A DNA stretch of 49,728 bases, taken from the NCBI GenBank assembly GCA_030613545.1, contig JAUWLU010000002.1:1-49728 (forward strand), given 5' to 3'. Each line of letters starts with the position of its first letter. Positions within the stretch are counted from its first letter, which is position 1. Source of the DNA: Desulfuromonadales bacterium (lineage in GTDB: Bacteria > Desulfobacterota > Desulfuromonadia > Desulfuromonadales > Syntrophotaleaceae). A program made the position numbers and the translations under genes. Shown piece after piece: positions 1 through 8,710 of this stretch. Below the pieces are notes generated by a model. The model had not been told where the DNA came from. It did no database searches and saw nothing but the letters and a program-made list of their open reading frames with translations.

Positions 1-156
1 GAAATGGTCATGCACCAGATGGAGCGGCCGCTGATCAAGATCATCCTTGAAAAGACCCGCTCCAATCAGGTGCGGGCTTCGGAAATCCTTGGCATCAACC
101 GCAATACCCTGCGCAAAAAGATCCAAACCCTGGACATCGACATCAAGAATGTTTGA
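1..156 (+). CDS. C-terminal fragment of a Fis-type helix-turn-helix protein
   Basis: The reading frame is open from the window edge and stops at TGA 154-156, giving the last 51 residues. The fragment contains a Fis-family helix-turn-helix, with the run GINRNTLRKKI typical of Fis and of the DNA-binding domain of NtrC-class sigma-54 activators. The upstream part lies outside the window, so a small nucleoid protein Fis and the tail of an NtrC-like response regulator cannot be told apart. The preceding Glu-Arg-Pro-Leu context resembles Fis slightly more. It converges on dnaB and shares a terminator with it. Confidence 0.75.
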   Translation, partial: EMVMHQMERPLIKIILEKTRSNQVRASEILGINRNTLRKKIQTLDIDIKNV

Positions 157-205
157 GCCAAATAACCGATAGTCCCATCCGTTTATTTGATAATGGTGAC
201 TGAAC

Positions 206-245
206 AAAAAAATCCCCCAAACCCTTTCGGGTTGGGGGATTTTTG
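206..245. terminator. Bidirectional intrinsic terminator between the Fis-type gene and dnaB
   Basis: A GC-rich hairpin (CCCCC-A-AACCC / GGGTT-GGGGG, loop TTTC, one bulged A) is flanked by an A tract on the left and a T tract on the right. It can therefore stop transcription from both convergent genes. Confidence 0.9.
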
Positions 246-287
246 TTGGGCTTGGTGTCAGTCTCAGGCAACCAGGCTGGCCCTGGG

Positions 288-1658
288 TTAAAAACCCTCC
301 TGTCGCTTGGACTGGTTTTCAAAGCGGGTAAACTGGCCCTGAAAGGTCAGGTGAACGGTGCCGATAGGACCGTTACGCTGCTTGCCAATCACGATTTCGG
401 CATCCTTTTCGTGGCCCTTGTCGCAGGTGCGATCACGGCTTTTGCAATCCTCGCAATAGACTGCCTCGCGATAGATAAACATGATCACGTCGGCGTCCTG
501 CTCGATGGCACCCGACTCACGCAAGTCAGCCATGATCGGCCGCTTGTCGGTGCGGTTTTCCAGGGAACGGTTAAGCTGCGACAGGGCGATGACCGGGATA
601 TTGAGTTCCTTGGCCAGGGCTTTAAGGGAGCGGGAAATTTCTGAGATCTCTTGCTGACGACTTTCGGAATTGTGCCCCTGCATGAGCTGCAGGTAATCGA
701 CCACAACCAGCCCCAGATTCCGCTCGGCTTTAAGGCGGCGGGCCTTGGCCCGCAGCTCGAGAACGGTGATGGCCGGCGTGTCGTCGATATAAATAGGCGC
801 CGACGAGAGCACATCGGCTCCATCGGTGAGTTTGCCCCAATCGGAATCGACCAGGTGTCCGGTACGCAGGCGGCTGGCATCGACCCGGGATACGGAACAG
901 AGCATACGCTGAACCAGCTGTTCCTTGCTCATTTCCAGGGAAAAGACCAAGGTCGGCACAGGCGGCGTAGCACGCACACCGGCATTCTCGACGATGTTAA
1001 GAATAAAAGCCGTCTTGCCCATGGAAGGACGACCGGCAATAATAACCAGGTCGGAAGGCTGCAGGCCGGCTGTCATGGCATCGAGATCGGTATAGCCGGT
1101 CGGAACGCCCGTTACCAGCTCTTTGCGCTGGTAGAGCTTCTCTATGTTTTTGAAGGTGTCCTGCATGATCTCGCGGGTCGAGAAGTAGGAAGGACGGCTC
1201 TTCATGCCGCTGATCTCAAAGATCGACTTCTCTGCCCAGTCGAGAATCTGTTCGATATCGCCGCCGTCGTAGCCGCGACTGGCGATCTCGGTGGAGACAT
1301 ATATCATATGCCGCGCCAGGGCCTTTTCTTTGACCATGCGGCAATAATAGTTGATGTTGGCGGCGGTCGGCACGTAATCGACCAGCATACCGAGATAACT
1401 GCTACCACCGACGGCTTCAAGCTCGCCCAGTTTCTGTAGGGTCGAAGTCAGGGTCACCAGATCGGCAGGTTCGCCACGGTCGGCGAGGTCTATGAGGGCG
1501 GCAAAGATCTTGCGGTGGCTCTCCCGATAAAAGTCCTCGGGACGCAGAATTTCCAGAGCCTTATTGAGAGCTTCATTTTCCAGCAGAATGCCGCCGAGAA
1601 CGGACATCTCCCCCTCAAGGCTTTGCGGTGGAAGACGGTGGGACGGTTGTTCACTCAT
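288..1658 (-). CDS. dnaB: Replicative DNA helicase DnaB
   Basis: Hexameric helicase that unwinds DNA at the replication fork and recruits primase. The 456-residue length is normal for the family. An N-terminal DnaB-N domain (about 1-120) is followed by a RecA-like domain with Walker A GRPSMGKT (209-216), the SLEMSKEQ segment (240-247), Walker B with VVVDYLQL (318-325), and RESGAIEQDAD (380-390) before the arginine-finger region. An insertion near the C-terminus carries C402-x2-C405-x6-C412-x3-H416, which looks able to bind a metal and which I do not associate with the common family pattern. It is the last gene of the rpsF operon and lies 71 bp after rplI, past a strong hairpin. The ATG at 1658 fits the usual DnaB N-terminus. 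Confidence 0.97.
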   Translation of the reverse strand: MSEQPSHRLPPQSLEGEMSVLGGILLENEALNKALEILRPEDFYRESHRKIFAALIDLADRGEPADLVTLTSTLQKLGELEAVGGSSYLGMLVDYVPTAANINYYCRMVKEKALARHMIYVSTEIASRGYDGGDIEQILDWAEKSIFEISGMKSRPSYFSTREIMQDTFKNIEKLYQRKELVTGVPTGYTDLDAMTAGLQPSDLVIIAGRPSMGKTAFILNIVENAGVRATPPVPTLVFSLEMSKEQLVQRMLCSVSRVDASRLRTGHLVDSDWGKLTDGADVLSSAPIYIDDTPAITVLELRAKARRLKAERNLGLVVVDYLQLMQGHNSESRQQEISEISRSLKALAKELNIPVIALSQLNRSLENRTDKRPIMADLRESGAIEQDADVIMFIYREAVYCEDCKSRDRTCDKGHEKDAEIVIGKQRNGPIGTVHLTFQGQFTRFENQSKRQEGF

Positions 1659-1684
1659 GTTTCAATCCAACTGCAGATAAAGCC

Positions 1685-1720
1685 CTTGCCGAAGAACGGC
1701 GCAAACCGTCCTTCGGCAAG
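1685..1720 (-). other. Strong hairpin between rplI and dnaB
   Basis: An inverted repeat with a 10-bp stem (CTTGCCGAAG/CTTCGGCAAG), one mismatch, four further pairs and a 6-base loop lies in the rplI-dnaB gap. On the minus strand no good U tract follows. It may therefore be a partial terminator, attenuator or processing/stability element that lowers dnaB expression relative to the ribosomal genes (inference). Confidence 0.6.
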
Positions 1721-1729
1721 TGTCCATTC

Positions 1730-2179
1730 TTACTCTTCGCTAGCGACGACAGCGACCTTGAGGGTCGCGACGACACCGGCGGGCAGCTTGACCGGAATCT
1801 CATAGTCGCCCAGGTTCTTGATCGGCTCGTCGAGTTGAATTTTCTTTCTGTCGACTTCGATACCGGCTTCGCTGATCTTGGCTGCCAGTTCCATGGTGGT
1901 CACCGAACCGAACAGCTTGCCTTCTTCGCCAGCGCGCAGAGCAAACTCGCAGCTCAAGGCTTCGATCTGGCCCTTGATCACCTCGGATGCCTGCATCACC
2001 TTCTGCGCCTTGCGTTCCAACTGGCGCTTCTGATGCTCCATTTCCTTGATGTTGCGGATATTGGCTTCAACTGCCAGCTTTTGCGGAACAAGGTAGTTGC
2101 GGGCGTAACCCGCCTTTACGCTAACCAGGTCCCCGATATTGCCGAGACCGTCGATATTTTCTACAAGAATGATATCCAT
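1730..2179 (-). CDS. rplI: 50S ribosomal protein bL9
   Basis: Binds 23S rRNA near the L1 stalk of the large subunit. The 149 residues match the family length. The N-terminal domain begins MDIILVENIDGLG and carries the conserved GYARNYLVP segment; it is followed by the long connecting helix (about 40-75) and the C-terminal domain. The frame extends four codons further upstream, but the ATG at 2179 is preceded by GGAGGAAGC at normal spacing and gives the standard N-terminus. It sits between the DUF2232 gene (21 bp upstream) and dnaB. Confidence 0.97.
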   Translation of the reverse strand: MDIILVENIDGLGNIGDLVSVKAGYARNYLVPQKLAVEANIRNIKEMEHQKRQLERKAQKVMQASEVIKGQIEALSCEFALRAGEEGKLFGSVTTMELAAKISEAGIEVDRKKIQLDEPIKNLGDYEIPVKLPAGVVATLKVAVVASEE

Positions 2180-2200
2180 CGCTTCCTCCAAAAAAAGGAT

Positions 2201-3130
2201 CTAGTCCTTTGCGTTTCGTGGTTTTCTGAAATCGATCCACAAATCGAAGACGCCGATTCCGGCAACCAGTACCGGCAACGGGTTGAGAGTCGCCAAAAGC
2301 ACATAGCCCAAGGTCCGCAGCAGGGGCGAAACCCGTCTGGTGCGAAAAAAGTATCGCACAATGGCCAGGCCCTGCAGAAAGTAGAGGGCCAGCATGACCA
2401 CCAGCAGATTGAGCGCAGCCATCGCCAGAGTTCCGTCGGCCAACAACACACCGACGCCGGCAAGGATCAGCCCCCAGATCCACAATTCAGGGACCTTCCA
2501 TTGATCAAAAGGTATCCCCGGAATGCTGTATCGAGAGCGAGCCGCCAAGACCAGGCCAAGCAGGGTGGTCAGCAACAAAAGACCGTAACCGACCGCAGCG
2601 GCCGCCGGATATGTCTGCAGCAGCAGGTCGCCGGTGTTGCGCACGGTAGCTTCGAACTGGCTTGCTTGGGCTGCAGGCAGGTCCATGTCCTTGGCCAGGG
2701 TAAGAGCTGTTTCGATCTCTCCCTGCAGATAGCCCTCGACGAGGGCAGTCACCCCGATCTGTTGACGGTCGGCCATGCCATATAAAAAGAGCCCGCCCAT
2801 ACCAAGCAGCAAAACCAGGCTCCAGGCTACGGCCCGGCCCCAGCTAACTCCGCGCTTCAGCAACAGCGTCAGCAGCAGAGCCGGAGCACCGAACTGCACC
2901 AGATAACCGAAGGCAGCCACCTGACTGATCAAACCAAATGCAGCCATACAAGTGCCCATTACCACTAGGCAACCGGCCCAGAGGCCCAGGCGCATGGCCA
3001 CATAGGCGGCCGGCAGCGGTACCAACAGAGCCGCCAGCGCGCCAACGGGCAGTAGCCCGACAGTGCCCTGCAGCAACAGAGTCACAAGTATTGCGGCGAC
3101 GATAAAGCCGCCAGCCTGAGCCTGCTTCAC
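2201..3130 (-). CDS. DUF2232 (YybS-like) polytopic membrane protein
   Basis: Function unknown. The 309-residue protein is strongly hydrophobic with about eight predicted membrane segments, a polar stretch around 125-165, and the family-typical ending FDLWIDFRKPR. Proteins of this DUF2232/YybS family are usually found in this same position between rpsR and rplI, so the context supports the call. Translation starts at GTG 3130, with GGGAGG six bases upstream. It is co-transcribed with the ribosomal genes, but its partner or substrate cannot be deduced. Confidence 0.85.
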   Translation of the reverse strand: MKQAQAGGFIVAAILVTLLLQGTVGLLPVGALAALLVPLPAAYVAMRLGLWAGCLVVMGTCMAAFGLISQVAAFGYLVQFGAPALLLTLLLKRGVSWGRAVAWSLVLLLGMGGLFLYGMADRQQIGVTALVEGYLQGEIETALTLAKDMDLPAAQASQFEATVRNTGDLLLQTYPAAAAVGYGLLLLTTLLGLVLAARSRYSIPGIPFDQWKVPELWIWGLILAGVGVLLADGTLAMAALNLLVVMLALYFLQGLAIVRYFFRTRRVSPLLRTLGYVLLATLNPLPVLVAGIGVFDLWIDFRKPRNAKD

Positions 3131-3160
3131 AAGCGCCCTCCCGTTGTAACGGTCGTCGAT

Positions 3161-3439
3161 CTAGTCGAGAGAGTGGCTGGCGGTAAAGGGCAGCAGGGCA
3201 ATATTGCGTGCACGCTTGATCGCTTCACACACTTTACGCTGATGATCGGCACAGCAACCGGAAATCCGCCGAGGTACAATCTTACCCCGCTCGGAAATGA
3301 AGTAACGCAGGTTGCGAACTTCTTTGTAATCGATCTTCATGGATTTGTCACCACAGAACCGGCAACCTTTACGACGGGTAAAACGACGACGGAAGGTAGA
3401 GCTTTTACCACCAGCGGCAGGACGTTTCTGATAAGCCAT
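3161..3439 (-). CDS. rpsR: 30S ribosomal protein bS18
   Basis: Small-subunit protein that pairs with bS6 on the 16S central domain. At 92 residues it is slightly longer than E. coli S18 because of the N-terminal stretch. The core shows [24 protein letters not shown] and the [18 protein letters not shown] motif. Four cysteines (CRFC and SGCC) are retained, the pattern of the zinc-binding S18 paralogue type. AAGGA precedes the ATG. It lies 33 bp after rpsF. Confidence 0.96.
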   Translation of the reverse strand: MAYQKRPAAGGKSSTFRRRFTRRKGCRFCGDKSMKIDYKEVRNLRYFISERGKIVPRRISGCCADHQRKVCEAIKRARNIALLPFTASHSLD

Positions 3440-3472
3440 ATGATGAATCCTTTTCGGTTTCGAGAGTGATTT

Positions 3473-3952
3473 TTAGGCGGTCTCTTCAGCAGCAGGGCCT
3501 TCAGCAGCAGGGCCTTCAGCAGCAGGAACTTCAGCAGCAGGAGCTTCTGCCGCAGCTTCAGCAGCAGCGCCTTCAGCAGCAGCGCCTTCAGCAGCAGCAC
3601 CTTCAGCAGCAGCGCCTTCAGCAGCAGGTGCCTCTACTGCAGGCTCCTCAACAACGACGTCCGCCCCTTTAGGCAGCACAATAGTCTGAAACTTGATGAT
3701 CTTCTCATCCAGGCGCAGACGTCGCTCGAACTCGGCGATAACCGTGGCCCCAGCTTCGAAAATCACCAGTACATAGCTGCCGCGGATCTGCTTCTTGACC
3801 GGATAGGCGAGCTTGCGCGCGCCCCACTCATCCACCTTAAGGATGTTGGCACCCTGTTCGGTCAGAATGTTTTTGAATTTATCCAGAATGGCAGCGTAGT
3901 CATCACCGACCACCTCCGGATGTACAATAAAAATGTGTTCGTAAGTACGCAT
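3473..3952 (-). CDS. rpsF: 30S ribosomal protein bS6 with an extended Ala/Glu repeat tail
   Basis: Small-subunit protein and partner of bS18. The ferredoxin-like core spans about residues 1-97 (start MRTYEHIFIVHPE; conserved KLAYPVKKQIRGSYV). After it comes a tail of about 60 residues made of five-residue units such as AAEGA and PAAEG. E. coli S6 also has an acidic tail, which RimK can extend with glutamates, but this one is longer and Ala-rich. The DNA of the tail is a 15-bp minisatellite, listed separately. It is the first gene of the operon that ends with dnaB. Confidence 0.96.
   Translation of the reverse strand: MRTYEHIFIVHPEVVGDDYAAILDKFKNILTEQGANILKVDEWGARKLAYPVKKQIRGSYVLVIFEAGATVIAEFERRLRLDEKIIKFQTIVLPKGADVVVEEPAVEAPAAEGAAAEGAAAEGAAAEGAAAEAAAEAPAAEVPAAEGPAAEGPAAEETA
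3485..3634 (-). repeat. 15-bp minisatellite encoding the bS6 tail
   Basis: About ten units of 15 bp (plus-strand unit close to TTCAGCAGCAGCGCC) run head to tail, with small substitutions and one 12-bp unit. They encode Ala-Ala-Glu-Gly/Pro-Ala pentapeptides. Changes in unit number would stay in frame. Confidence 0.9.
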
Positions 3953-3979
3953 GTTCGACGTTCTCCTCTAGAGTTAGAA

Positions 3980-4000
3980 GCCCCGAAACCAATTCGGAGC
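3980..4000 (-). promoter_or_regulatory. Leader hairpin upstream of rpsF, possible S6:S18 autoregulatory site
   Basis: On the minus strand an 8-bp stem (GCTCCGAA / TTTCGGGGC, including a G-T pair, small loop) sits directly before the rpsF Shine-Dalgarno. Many rpsF leaders carry a CCG-containing hairpin that binds the S6:S18 complex. This hairpin contains CCG, but I cannot confirm the family structure by eye. Confidence 0.35.
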
Positions 4001-4039
4001 AAGGAGCGGGCACCATGCCCAGAAAAAACAGAACTTTAT

Positions 4040-4068
4040 TTACTAACATAACCGAGCCTGGTTTTCAA
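4040..4068 (-). promoter_or_regulatory. Candidate sigma-70 promoter of the rpsF-dnaB operon
   Basis: Minus strand: -35 TTGAAA (4068-4063), 17-base spacer, -10 TAGTAA (4045-4040) followed by an AT-rich stretch. It lies in the 150-bp ychF-rpsF gap and leaves a leader of roughly 80 bases. Confidence 0.5.
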
Positions 4069-4102
4069 CGCTTATTACTAAAGCGGCTGCCTATCCCATC
4101 GG

Positions 4103-5197
4103 TTATACGTTAAATCGGAAATGCATGACATCGCCGTCCTTGACCAGATATTCTTTACCCTCAAGGCGCATCAGACCCTTCTCTTTGGAGCCGGCTTCAC
4201 CAGAGGAGGCAATGAAGTCATCGTAGCCGATGACCTCGGCACGAATAAAGCCTTTTTCAAAATCGGTATGAATGACACCCGCCGCGGCAGGCGCTTTGGA
4301 GCCGACACCAACAGTCCAGGCCCGAACCTCTTTTTTACCGGCGGTAAAATAGGTGATCAGGCCGAGCAATTCGTAACCGGCTTGAATCATTCGGTCGAGT
4401 CCGGACTGCTGCAGCCCGAGTTCGTTGAGGAACTCTATCTTTTCGCCATCCTCCAGCTCAGCCACCTCGGCTTCAATTTTGCCGCAGATCGCAACGAACT
4501 GGGCCCCTTCCGTCTCGGCATGGGCTTGCACTTGTTTCGCGAATTCATGCGTACCGTCCAGATCGTCCTCGGCCACGTTGGCAACATAGAGCACCGGCTT
4601 TACCGTAATCAGATGCAGGTCACCAATAGTCTGGTACTCTTCGTCGGCAAGCCCCAGGGCTCGGGCCGGACGGCCCTCGTTGAGACAGGCACGGACCCGC
4701 TCAAGGACCTCCACTTCAGCCTGAAGCTTTTTATCGCCACTTTTGGCCTGTTTCTGGCTACGGGTGAGGCGTTTTTCCACCGTGTCCAAATCGGCCAGAT
4801 TAAGTTCGGTCTGAATAACCTCGATGTCCCGCATAGGATCGACAGCGCCGTCGACATGCACCACGTTGGTATCATCAAAACAGCGCACGATATGGGCAAT
4901 GGCATCAACCTGTCGAATATTGCCGAGAAACTGGTTGCCGAGCCCCTCTCCTTTGCTGGCCCCCTTGACCAGACCGGCGATGTCAACGAACTCGATGGTG
5001 GTCGGCAGCACCCGCTCAGGAACGACAATGGTGGCCAGGGCTTCAAGACGAGTATCGGGCACCGCCACCACGCCGACATTGGGTTCGATGGTGCAGAAGG
5101 GATAGTTGGCCGATTCAGCACCGGCGGATGTTATAGCGTTAAAGATGGTCGACTTGCCGATATTCGGCAGGCCGACGATGCCGCATTTAAAACCCAT
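4103..5197 (-). CDS. ychF: Redox-responsive ribosome-associated ATPase YchF (Obg family)
   Basis: P-loop protein of the Obg/OLA1 group that binds ribosomes and prefers ATP. G1 is GLPNIGKST (residues 9-17). The G4 position reads NVAE rather than NKxD, as expected for YchF ATP specificity. A coiled-coil insertion lies around 125-190 and a C-terminal TGS domain contains [10 protein letters not shown]. The 364 residues match the family. The frame is open to 5233, but the ATG at 5197, preceded by AGGAA, gives the canonical [12 protein letters not shown] start. It follows the hppA terminator, so it probably has its own promoter. Confidence 0.95.
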   Translation of the reverse strand: MGFKCGIVGLPNIGKSTIFNAITSAGAESANYPFCTIEPNVGVVAVPDTRLEALATIVVPERVLPTTIEFVDIAGLVKGASKGEGLGNQFLGNIRQVDAIAHIVRCFDDTNVVHVDGAVDPMRDIEVIQTELNLADLDTVEKRLTRSQKQAKSGDKKLQAEVEVLERVRACLNEGRPARALGLADEEYQTIGDLHLITVKPVLYVANVAEDDLDGTHEFAKQVQAHAETEGAQFVAICGKIEAEVAELEDGEKIEFLNELGLQQSGLDRMIQAGYELLGLITYFTAGKKEVRAWTVGVGSKAPAAAGVIHTDFEKGFIRAEVIGYDDFIASSGEAGSKEKGLMRLEGKEYLVKDGDVMHFRFNV

Positions 5198-5257
5198 GGT
5201 ATGTTCCTGAGTGAAAGATTGCTTAACAACCAAGCAGTTGTTGAACAGGCTGTAAAT

Positions 5258-5290
5258 AACGATAGCCGGGAAGAGCTCCCGGCTATCGTT
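5258..5290 (-). terminator. Hairpin terminator between hppA and ychF
   Basis: A perfect 14-bp stem (AACGATAGCCGGGA / TCCCGGCTATCGTT) with a five-base loop lies just after the hppA stop. On the minus strand it is followed by TTATTTAC, a modest U-rich tract. Confidence 0.75.
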
Positions 5291-5310
5291 TCGGTACTAT
5301 TTTTAAGTCC

Positions 5311-7380
5311 TTACACCAGCAGCGGAGCAATGACCAGGGCCACGACGCTCATCAGCTTGATGAGGATGTTCATGGCCGGACCGGAGGTGTCCTTGAAGGG
5401 GTCGCCAACGGTATCGCCGACAACGGCGGCCATGTGAGCATCACCGCCCTTGACTTCACCGTCGAGATCACCCTTTTCGATGTATTTCTTGGCGTTGTCC
5501 CAGGCGCCGCCGCCGTTAGACATCATCAGCGCCAGCAATACCCCGGTCAGGGTAGCACCGGCCAGCATGCCGCCAAGAGCCTCCTTGCCGATAACGAAAC
5601 CGACCAGCACGGGAGCAGAAACAGCCACCACACCGGGCAGAACCATTTCCCGCAGAGCGGCACGAGCCGAGATATCGATGCATTTTTGCGATTCCGGCTT
5701 GACCCCGGGTTTGCCTTCAAGCAGGCCCGGAATCTCCCGGAACTGACGGCGAATCTCGTCAACCATCTTGCCGGCAGCGCGGCCGACAGACGTCATGGTC
5801 ATCGCACCGATCAGGAAGGGCAGCATGCCGCCGATGAGCAGACCGATGACCACCATCGGGTTGATCAGGTCGATTTTTTCCAGACCGACGGTCGTAGCGT
5901 AGGCGGAGAACAGGGCCAGAGCAGTCAGGGCCGCAGAACCGATGGCAAAACCCTTGCCGATGGCGGCGGTGGTGTTGCCAATGGAATCAAGGCTGTCGGT
6001 GATCTTGCGTACGTCCTCACCGAGGCCACACATCTCGGAAATGCCGCCGGCATTGTCGGCGATGGGGCCGTAGGCGTCGACGGTCATGGTGACGCCGACG
6101 GTAGCCAGCATGCCGACAGCGGCGATACCAATGCCATACAAGCCAGCGAAGTGGTTAGCGACAAAGATGCCCATGCAGATAATCAGGATCGGCAGAGCGC
6201 AACTCTCAAGGCCAACAGCCAGACCGTTAATGATATTGGTCGCCGGGCCGGTCTTGCTGGCCTCGGCGATGCGCGCAACGGGCGCAGAAGCAGTGTAATA
6301 CTCTGTGATCTGACCGATGGCAATGCCGGCCAGAGTGCCGGCCAGGATAGCGTAAAACACGCCAGCACTGAGGCCAAAGGTCTTGATAACGAAGAAGGCA
6401 GCAACCAGAAATCCGCCTGCGGCCACAAAGGTGGTGCAGTGCAGAGCCTTGGCCGGATCGATGCCCTTGAGAAACTTCATGGAGCCGATGCCGATGAACG
6501 AAAAGATCAGGCCGACCATGGCCAGGGCCAGAGGCAACAACATGGCGCTGGCCTGAATTGCTTTACCTGCCTCATTTAAAACAGTCTTTCCATCTACGAC
6601 AGCACTAATCGACAGCGCATCAACACCACCAAGCTGAGCGATCAAGCCGCTTCCAGCAGCGGCACAGATGGCGATAGTGGCGATGATCGAACCAACATAG
6701 GATTCGAATATGTCAGCGCCCATACCGGCGGTGTCGCCGACGCAGTCGCCAACGTTATCGGCAATGACGCCAGGGTTGCGCGGATCGTCTTCGGGAATGC
6801 CGGCTTCGATCTTGCCGACCAGGTCAGCACCGACGTCGGCTGCCTTGGTGAAGATACCGCCGCCAACACGGGCGAACAGAGCAATGGACGAAGCGCCCAT
6901 GGCGAAACCGTTGATGTACCGGGCGGTTTCGGGGTCACCGAAGAGGATGAAGACCACACCGACCCCGACCAGGCCGAGGGAGGCCACGGCCAGTCCCATG
7001 ACCGCCCCGCCGTTGAAGGAGACCTGCAGCGCCTTGGCCTGACCCTCCTGGCGCGCGGCTTCAGTGGTCCGGACATTGGCACGGGTGGCGGCCTTCATGC
7101 CGATATAACCGCAGGTCATGGAACAGACAGCACCGCCGAGGAAGGCAAAAGCGGTCTGAAAGTTCATGCCCATGGCAATGACGAAAAAGACCAGAATGAC
7201 AAAGAGTGCCAGCACGCGATATTCACGCCCCAGAAACGCCATGGCGCCGTCATGAATGGCATCCGAAATCTCTTTCATGCGGTCGTTGCCGACAGGTTGG
7301 GCCTTTACGACATTGTACATGACGATGGCAATCAGAAATCCAACCGCCCCCAGGATCGGAGCATACATTTGCAGTTCCAT
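5311..7380 (-). CDS. hppA: Membrane-bound ion-translocating pyrophosphatase, K+-dependent type
   Basis: Couples pyrophosphate hydrolysis to ion pumping across the inner membrane. The 689 residues form about 16 membrane helices. The pyrophosphate-Mg site is visible as [11 protein letters not shown] (182-192) and the [16 protein letters not shown] segment (208-223), with a second acidic cluster near the C-terminus ([14 protein letters not shown]). In [10 protein letters not shown] (468-477) Ala472 and Gly475 occupy the positions that are Lys and Thr in K+-independent enzymes, so a K+-dependent enzyme is expected. H+ versus Na+ specificity cannot be decided by eye. It lies 22 bp after pth and is followed by a terminator. 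Confidence 0.95.
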   Translation of the reverse strand: MELQMYAPILGAVGFLIAIVMYNVVKAQPVGNDRMKEISDAIHDGAMAFLGREYRVLALFVILVFFVIAMGMNFQTAFAFLGGAVCSMTCGYIGMKAATRANVRTTEAARQEGQAKALQVSFNGGAVMGLAVASLGLVGVGVVFILFGDPETARYINGFAMGASSIALFARVGGGIFTKAADVGADLVGKIEAGIPEDDPRNPGVIADNVGDCVGDTAGMGADIFESYVGSIIATIAICAAAGSGLIAQLGGVDALSISAVVDGKTVLNEAGKAIQASAMLLPLALAMVGLIFSFIGIGSMKFLKGIDPAKALHCTTFVAAGGFLVAAFFVIKTFGLSAGVFYAILAGTLAGIAIGQITEYYTASAPVARIAEASKTGPATNIINGLAVGLESCALPILIICMGIFVANHFAGLYGIGIAAVGMLATVGVTMTVDAYGPIADNAGGISEMCGLGEDVRKITDSLDSIGNTTAAIGKGFAIGSAALTALALFSAYATTVGLEKIDLINPMVVIGLLIGGMLPFLIGAMTMTSVGRAAGKMVDEIRRQFREIPGLLEGKPGVKPESQKCIDISARAALREMVLPGVVAVSAPVLVGFVIGKEALGGMLAGATLTGVLLALMMSNGGGAWDNAKKYIEKGDLDGEVKGGDAHMAAVVGDTVGDPFKDTSGPAMNILIKLMSVVALVIAPLLV

Positions 7381-7402
7381 TTTGACTCTTTCCCTCTCTG
7401 AA

Positions 7403-7978
7403 TTAATGTGAAATATCGCGATTGTTGAAAGCGTTCATGGCTGGCTGGACTCCTTGGTTCAGAAGCATTTCCAGGGCCTGGACCGCAAGCAACAACAGAT
7501 CATCCAATTGTTTTTTTTCGGTAGGGGAAAACTCGCGCAGAACATGGCGGGCCACATCTCCTCCGGCCGGAGGCCGCCCGACGCCGATGCGCAACCGAAC
7601 AAAATCGCCGCTGCCGAGGGCAGAGCGAATGTCGCGCAGTCCGTTATGGCCGCCGTGCCCTCCCCCCGCCTTGATGCGCAGGGTGCCGAAAGGCAAATCG
7701 ATATCGTCGTGCAGTACCACCAGATCGTCAGGTTTCAGCTGCTGGGCCTTGGCCACGGAGCCGATGCTGGCCCCGCTACGATTCATGAACGTTTGCGGCA
7801 ACAGCACCAGCAGTTCCTGACCGTCGCAGCGGCCCACGCCATAGATTGCCTGATGGCCTTTTTTCTTCAGCGCGATCCCGGATCGAGCAGCGAACAGCTC
7901 CGCCACCATGAATCCGATATTATGCCGAGTGGCGCTGTATTCCGGCCCCGGATTGCCGAGACCGGCTACAACCTTCAA
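7403..7978 (-). CDS. pth: Peptidyl-tRNA hydrolase
   Basis: Releases peptides from prematurely dropped peptidyl-tRNA. The 191 residues match the family. The N-terminal [18 protein letters not shown] contains Asn9 and catalytic His19; FMNRSG holds Asn66, and HDDIDLPFG holds the Asp (91) that activates the histidine. The GGHGGHNGL loop is present. Translation starts at TTG 7978, with GAGG five bases upstream; the preceding gene rplY ends 11 bp before. The rplY-pth pairing is common in bacteria. Confidence 0.96.
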   Translation of the reverse strand: MKVVAGLGNPGPEYSATRHNIGFMVAELFAARSGIALKKKGHQAIYGVGRCDGQELLVLLPQTFMNRSGASIGSVAKAQQLKPDDLVVLHDDIDLPFGTLRIKAGGGHGGHNGLRDIRSALGSGDFVRLRIGVGRPPAGGDVARHVLREFSPTEKKQLDDLLLLAVQALEMLLNQGVQPAMNAFNNRDISH

Positions 7979-7989
7979 ACCAGCCTCGA

Positions 7990-8628
7990 CTATTCTTCGC
8001 CAGCTGCGGGGGCCGCCTCAGCCGCCAGGACACCCTCTTCAACCTCTTCGCCCTCTTCAGCTTCTTCAGCCATGCGGCCGACGACGGTGAGGATGGTGAA
8101 GTTGGCATCGTGGGGAGCTTCAACGCCGTCGCCCAGCTGCAGATCTTCTACATGGAACACGTCGCCGATCTGCATTTCGGTAACATCGATATCGATGGCT
8201 GCCGGAATAGCACTCGGCAGACACACGACTTCGATTTCGTGGCGAATCACCGACAGGTTGCCGCCCTCTTTTTCACCGGCGGACTTGCCGACGGGATGAA
8301 TCGGTACCATGACACTGACCTTGGCGGTCAGATCAATGACCTGAAAGTCGGCATGCAACACGGTGCCGACGACAGGATCGACCTGCATGTCCTTAAGGAT
8401 CACCACCTGGCCGTTGAAGGGGCCGTCCCCCTTGAGGGTGATCAGGGCATTCAGCCCGGCCTCGGTAGAGATCGACTTCTTGAGGGCCTTGGGATCGACG
8501 CTCAGAGCACAAGGCTCAAAGCTTTTACCGTAAACGACCGCAGGAACCAACCCCTCGCGACGCAGACTGCGGGCACTCCCCTTGCCGAGTGCTTCACGTG
8601 AGTTAACCATCAATTCCGTCTGTGCCAT
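7990..8628 (-). CDS. rplY: 50S ribosomal protein bL25, Ctc/TL5 type
   Basis: Binds 5S rRNA. The 212 residues correspond to the long TL5/Ctc form. An N-terminal L25 domain (about 1-95, with GKGSARSLRREGLVPAVVYG) is joined to a beta-rich C-terminal domain (100-190) and a Glu-rich tail ending AAPAAGEE. The ATG follows GGAGG at good spacing. It lies between prs and pth, the classical prs-ctc-pth order. Confidence 0.95.
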   Translation of the reverse strand: MAQTELMVNSREALGKGSARSLRREGLVPAVVYGKSFEPCALSVDPKALKKSISTEAGLNALITLKGDGPFNGQVVILKDMQVDPVVGTVLHADFQVIDLTAKVSVMVPIHPVGKSAGEKEGGNLSVIRHEIEVVCLPSAIPAAIDIDVTEMQIGDVFHVEDLQLGDGVEAPHDANFTILTVVGRMAEEAEEGEEVEEGVLAAEAAPAAGEE

Positions 8629-8710
8629 ATATCCAATCCTCCGTTAGAATAAGGTACTAAAGGGTACTTAGGCAGTTTATGCCCTAAAAGGTATCGCTCA
8701 ATCGCCCTTG

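Noticed and set aside
3485-3634. CRISPR-like regular repeat
   Set aside because: The units are 15 bp, contiguous, in frame and without unique spacers; they encode the bS6 tail.
3466-3672. Gln/Leu-rich repeat frame opposite rpsF
   Set aside because: Shadow of the 15-bp minisatellite that encodes the Ala/Glu tail.
5434-6579. Long open frame of 381 codons on the plus strand
   Set aside because: It lies fully opposite hppA, has a biased Gly/Asp/His-rich composition typical of antisense frames in GC-rich genes, and shows no recognisable domain.
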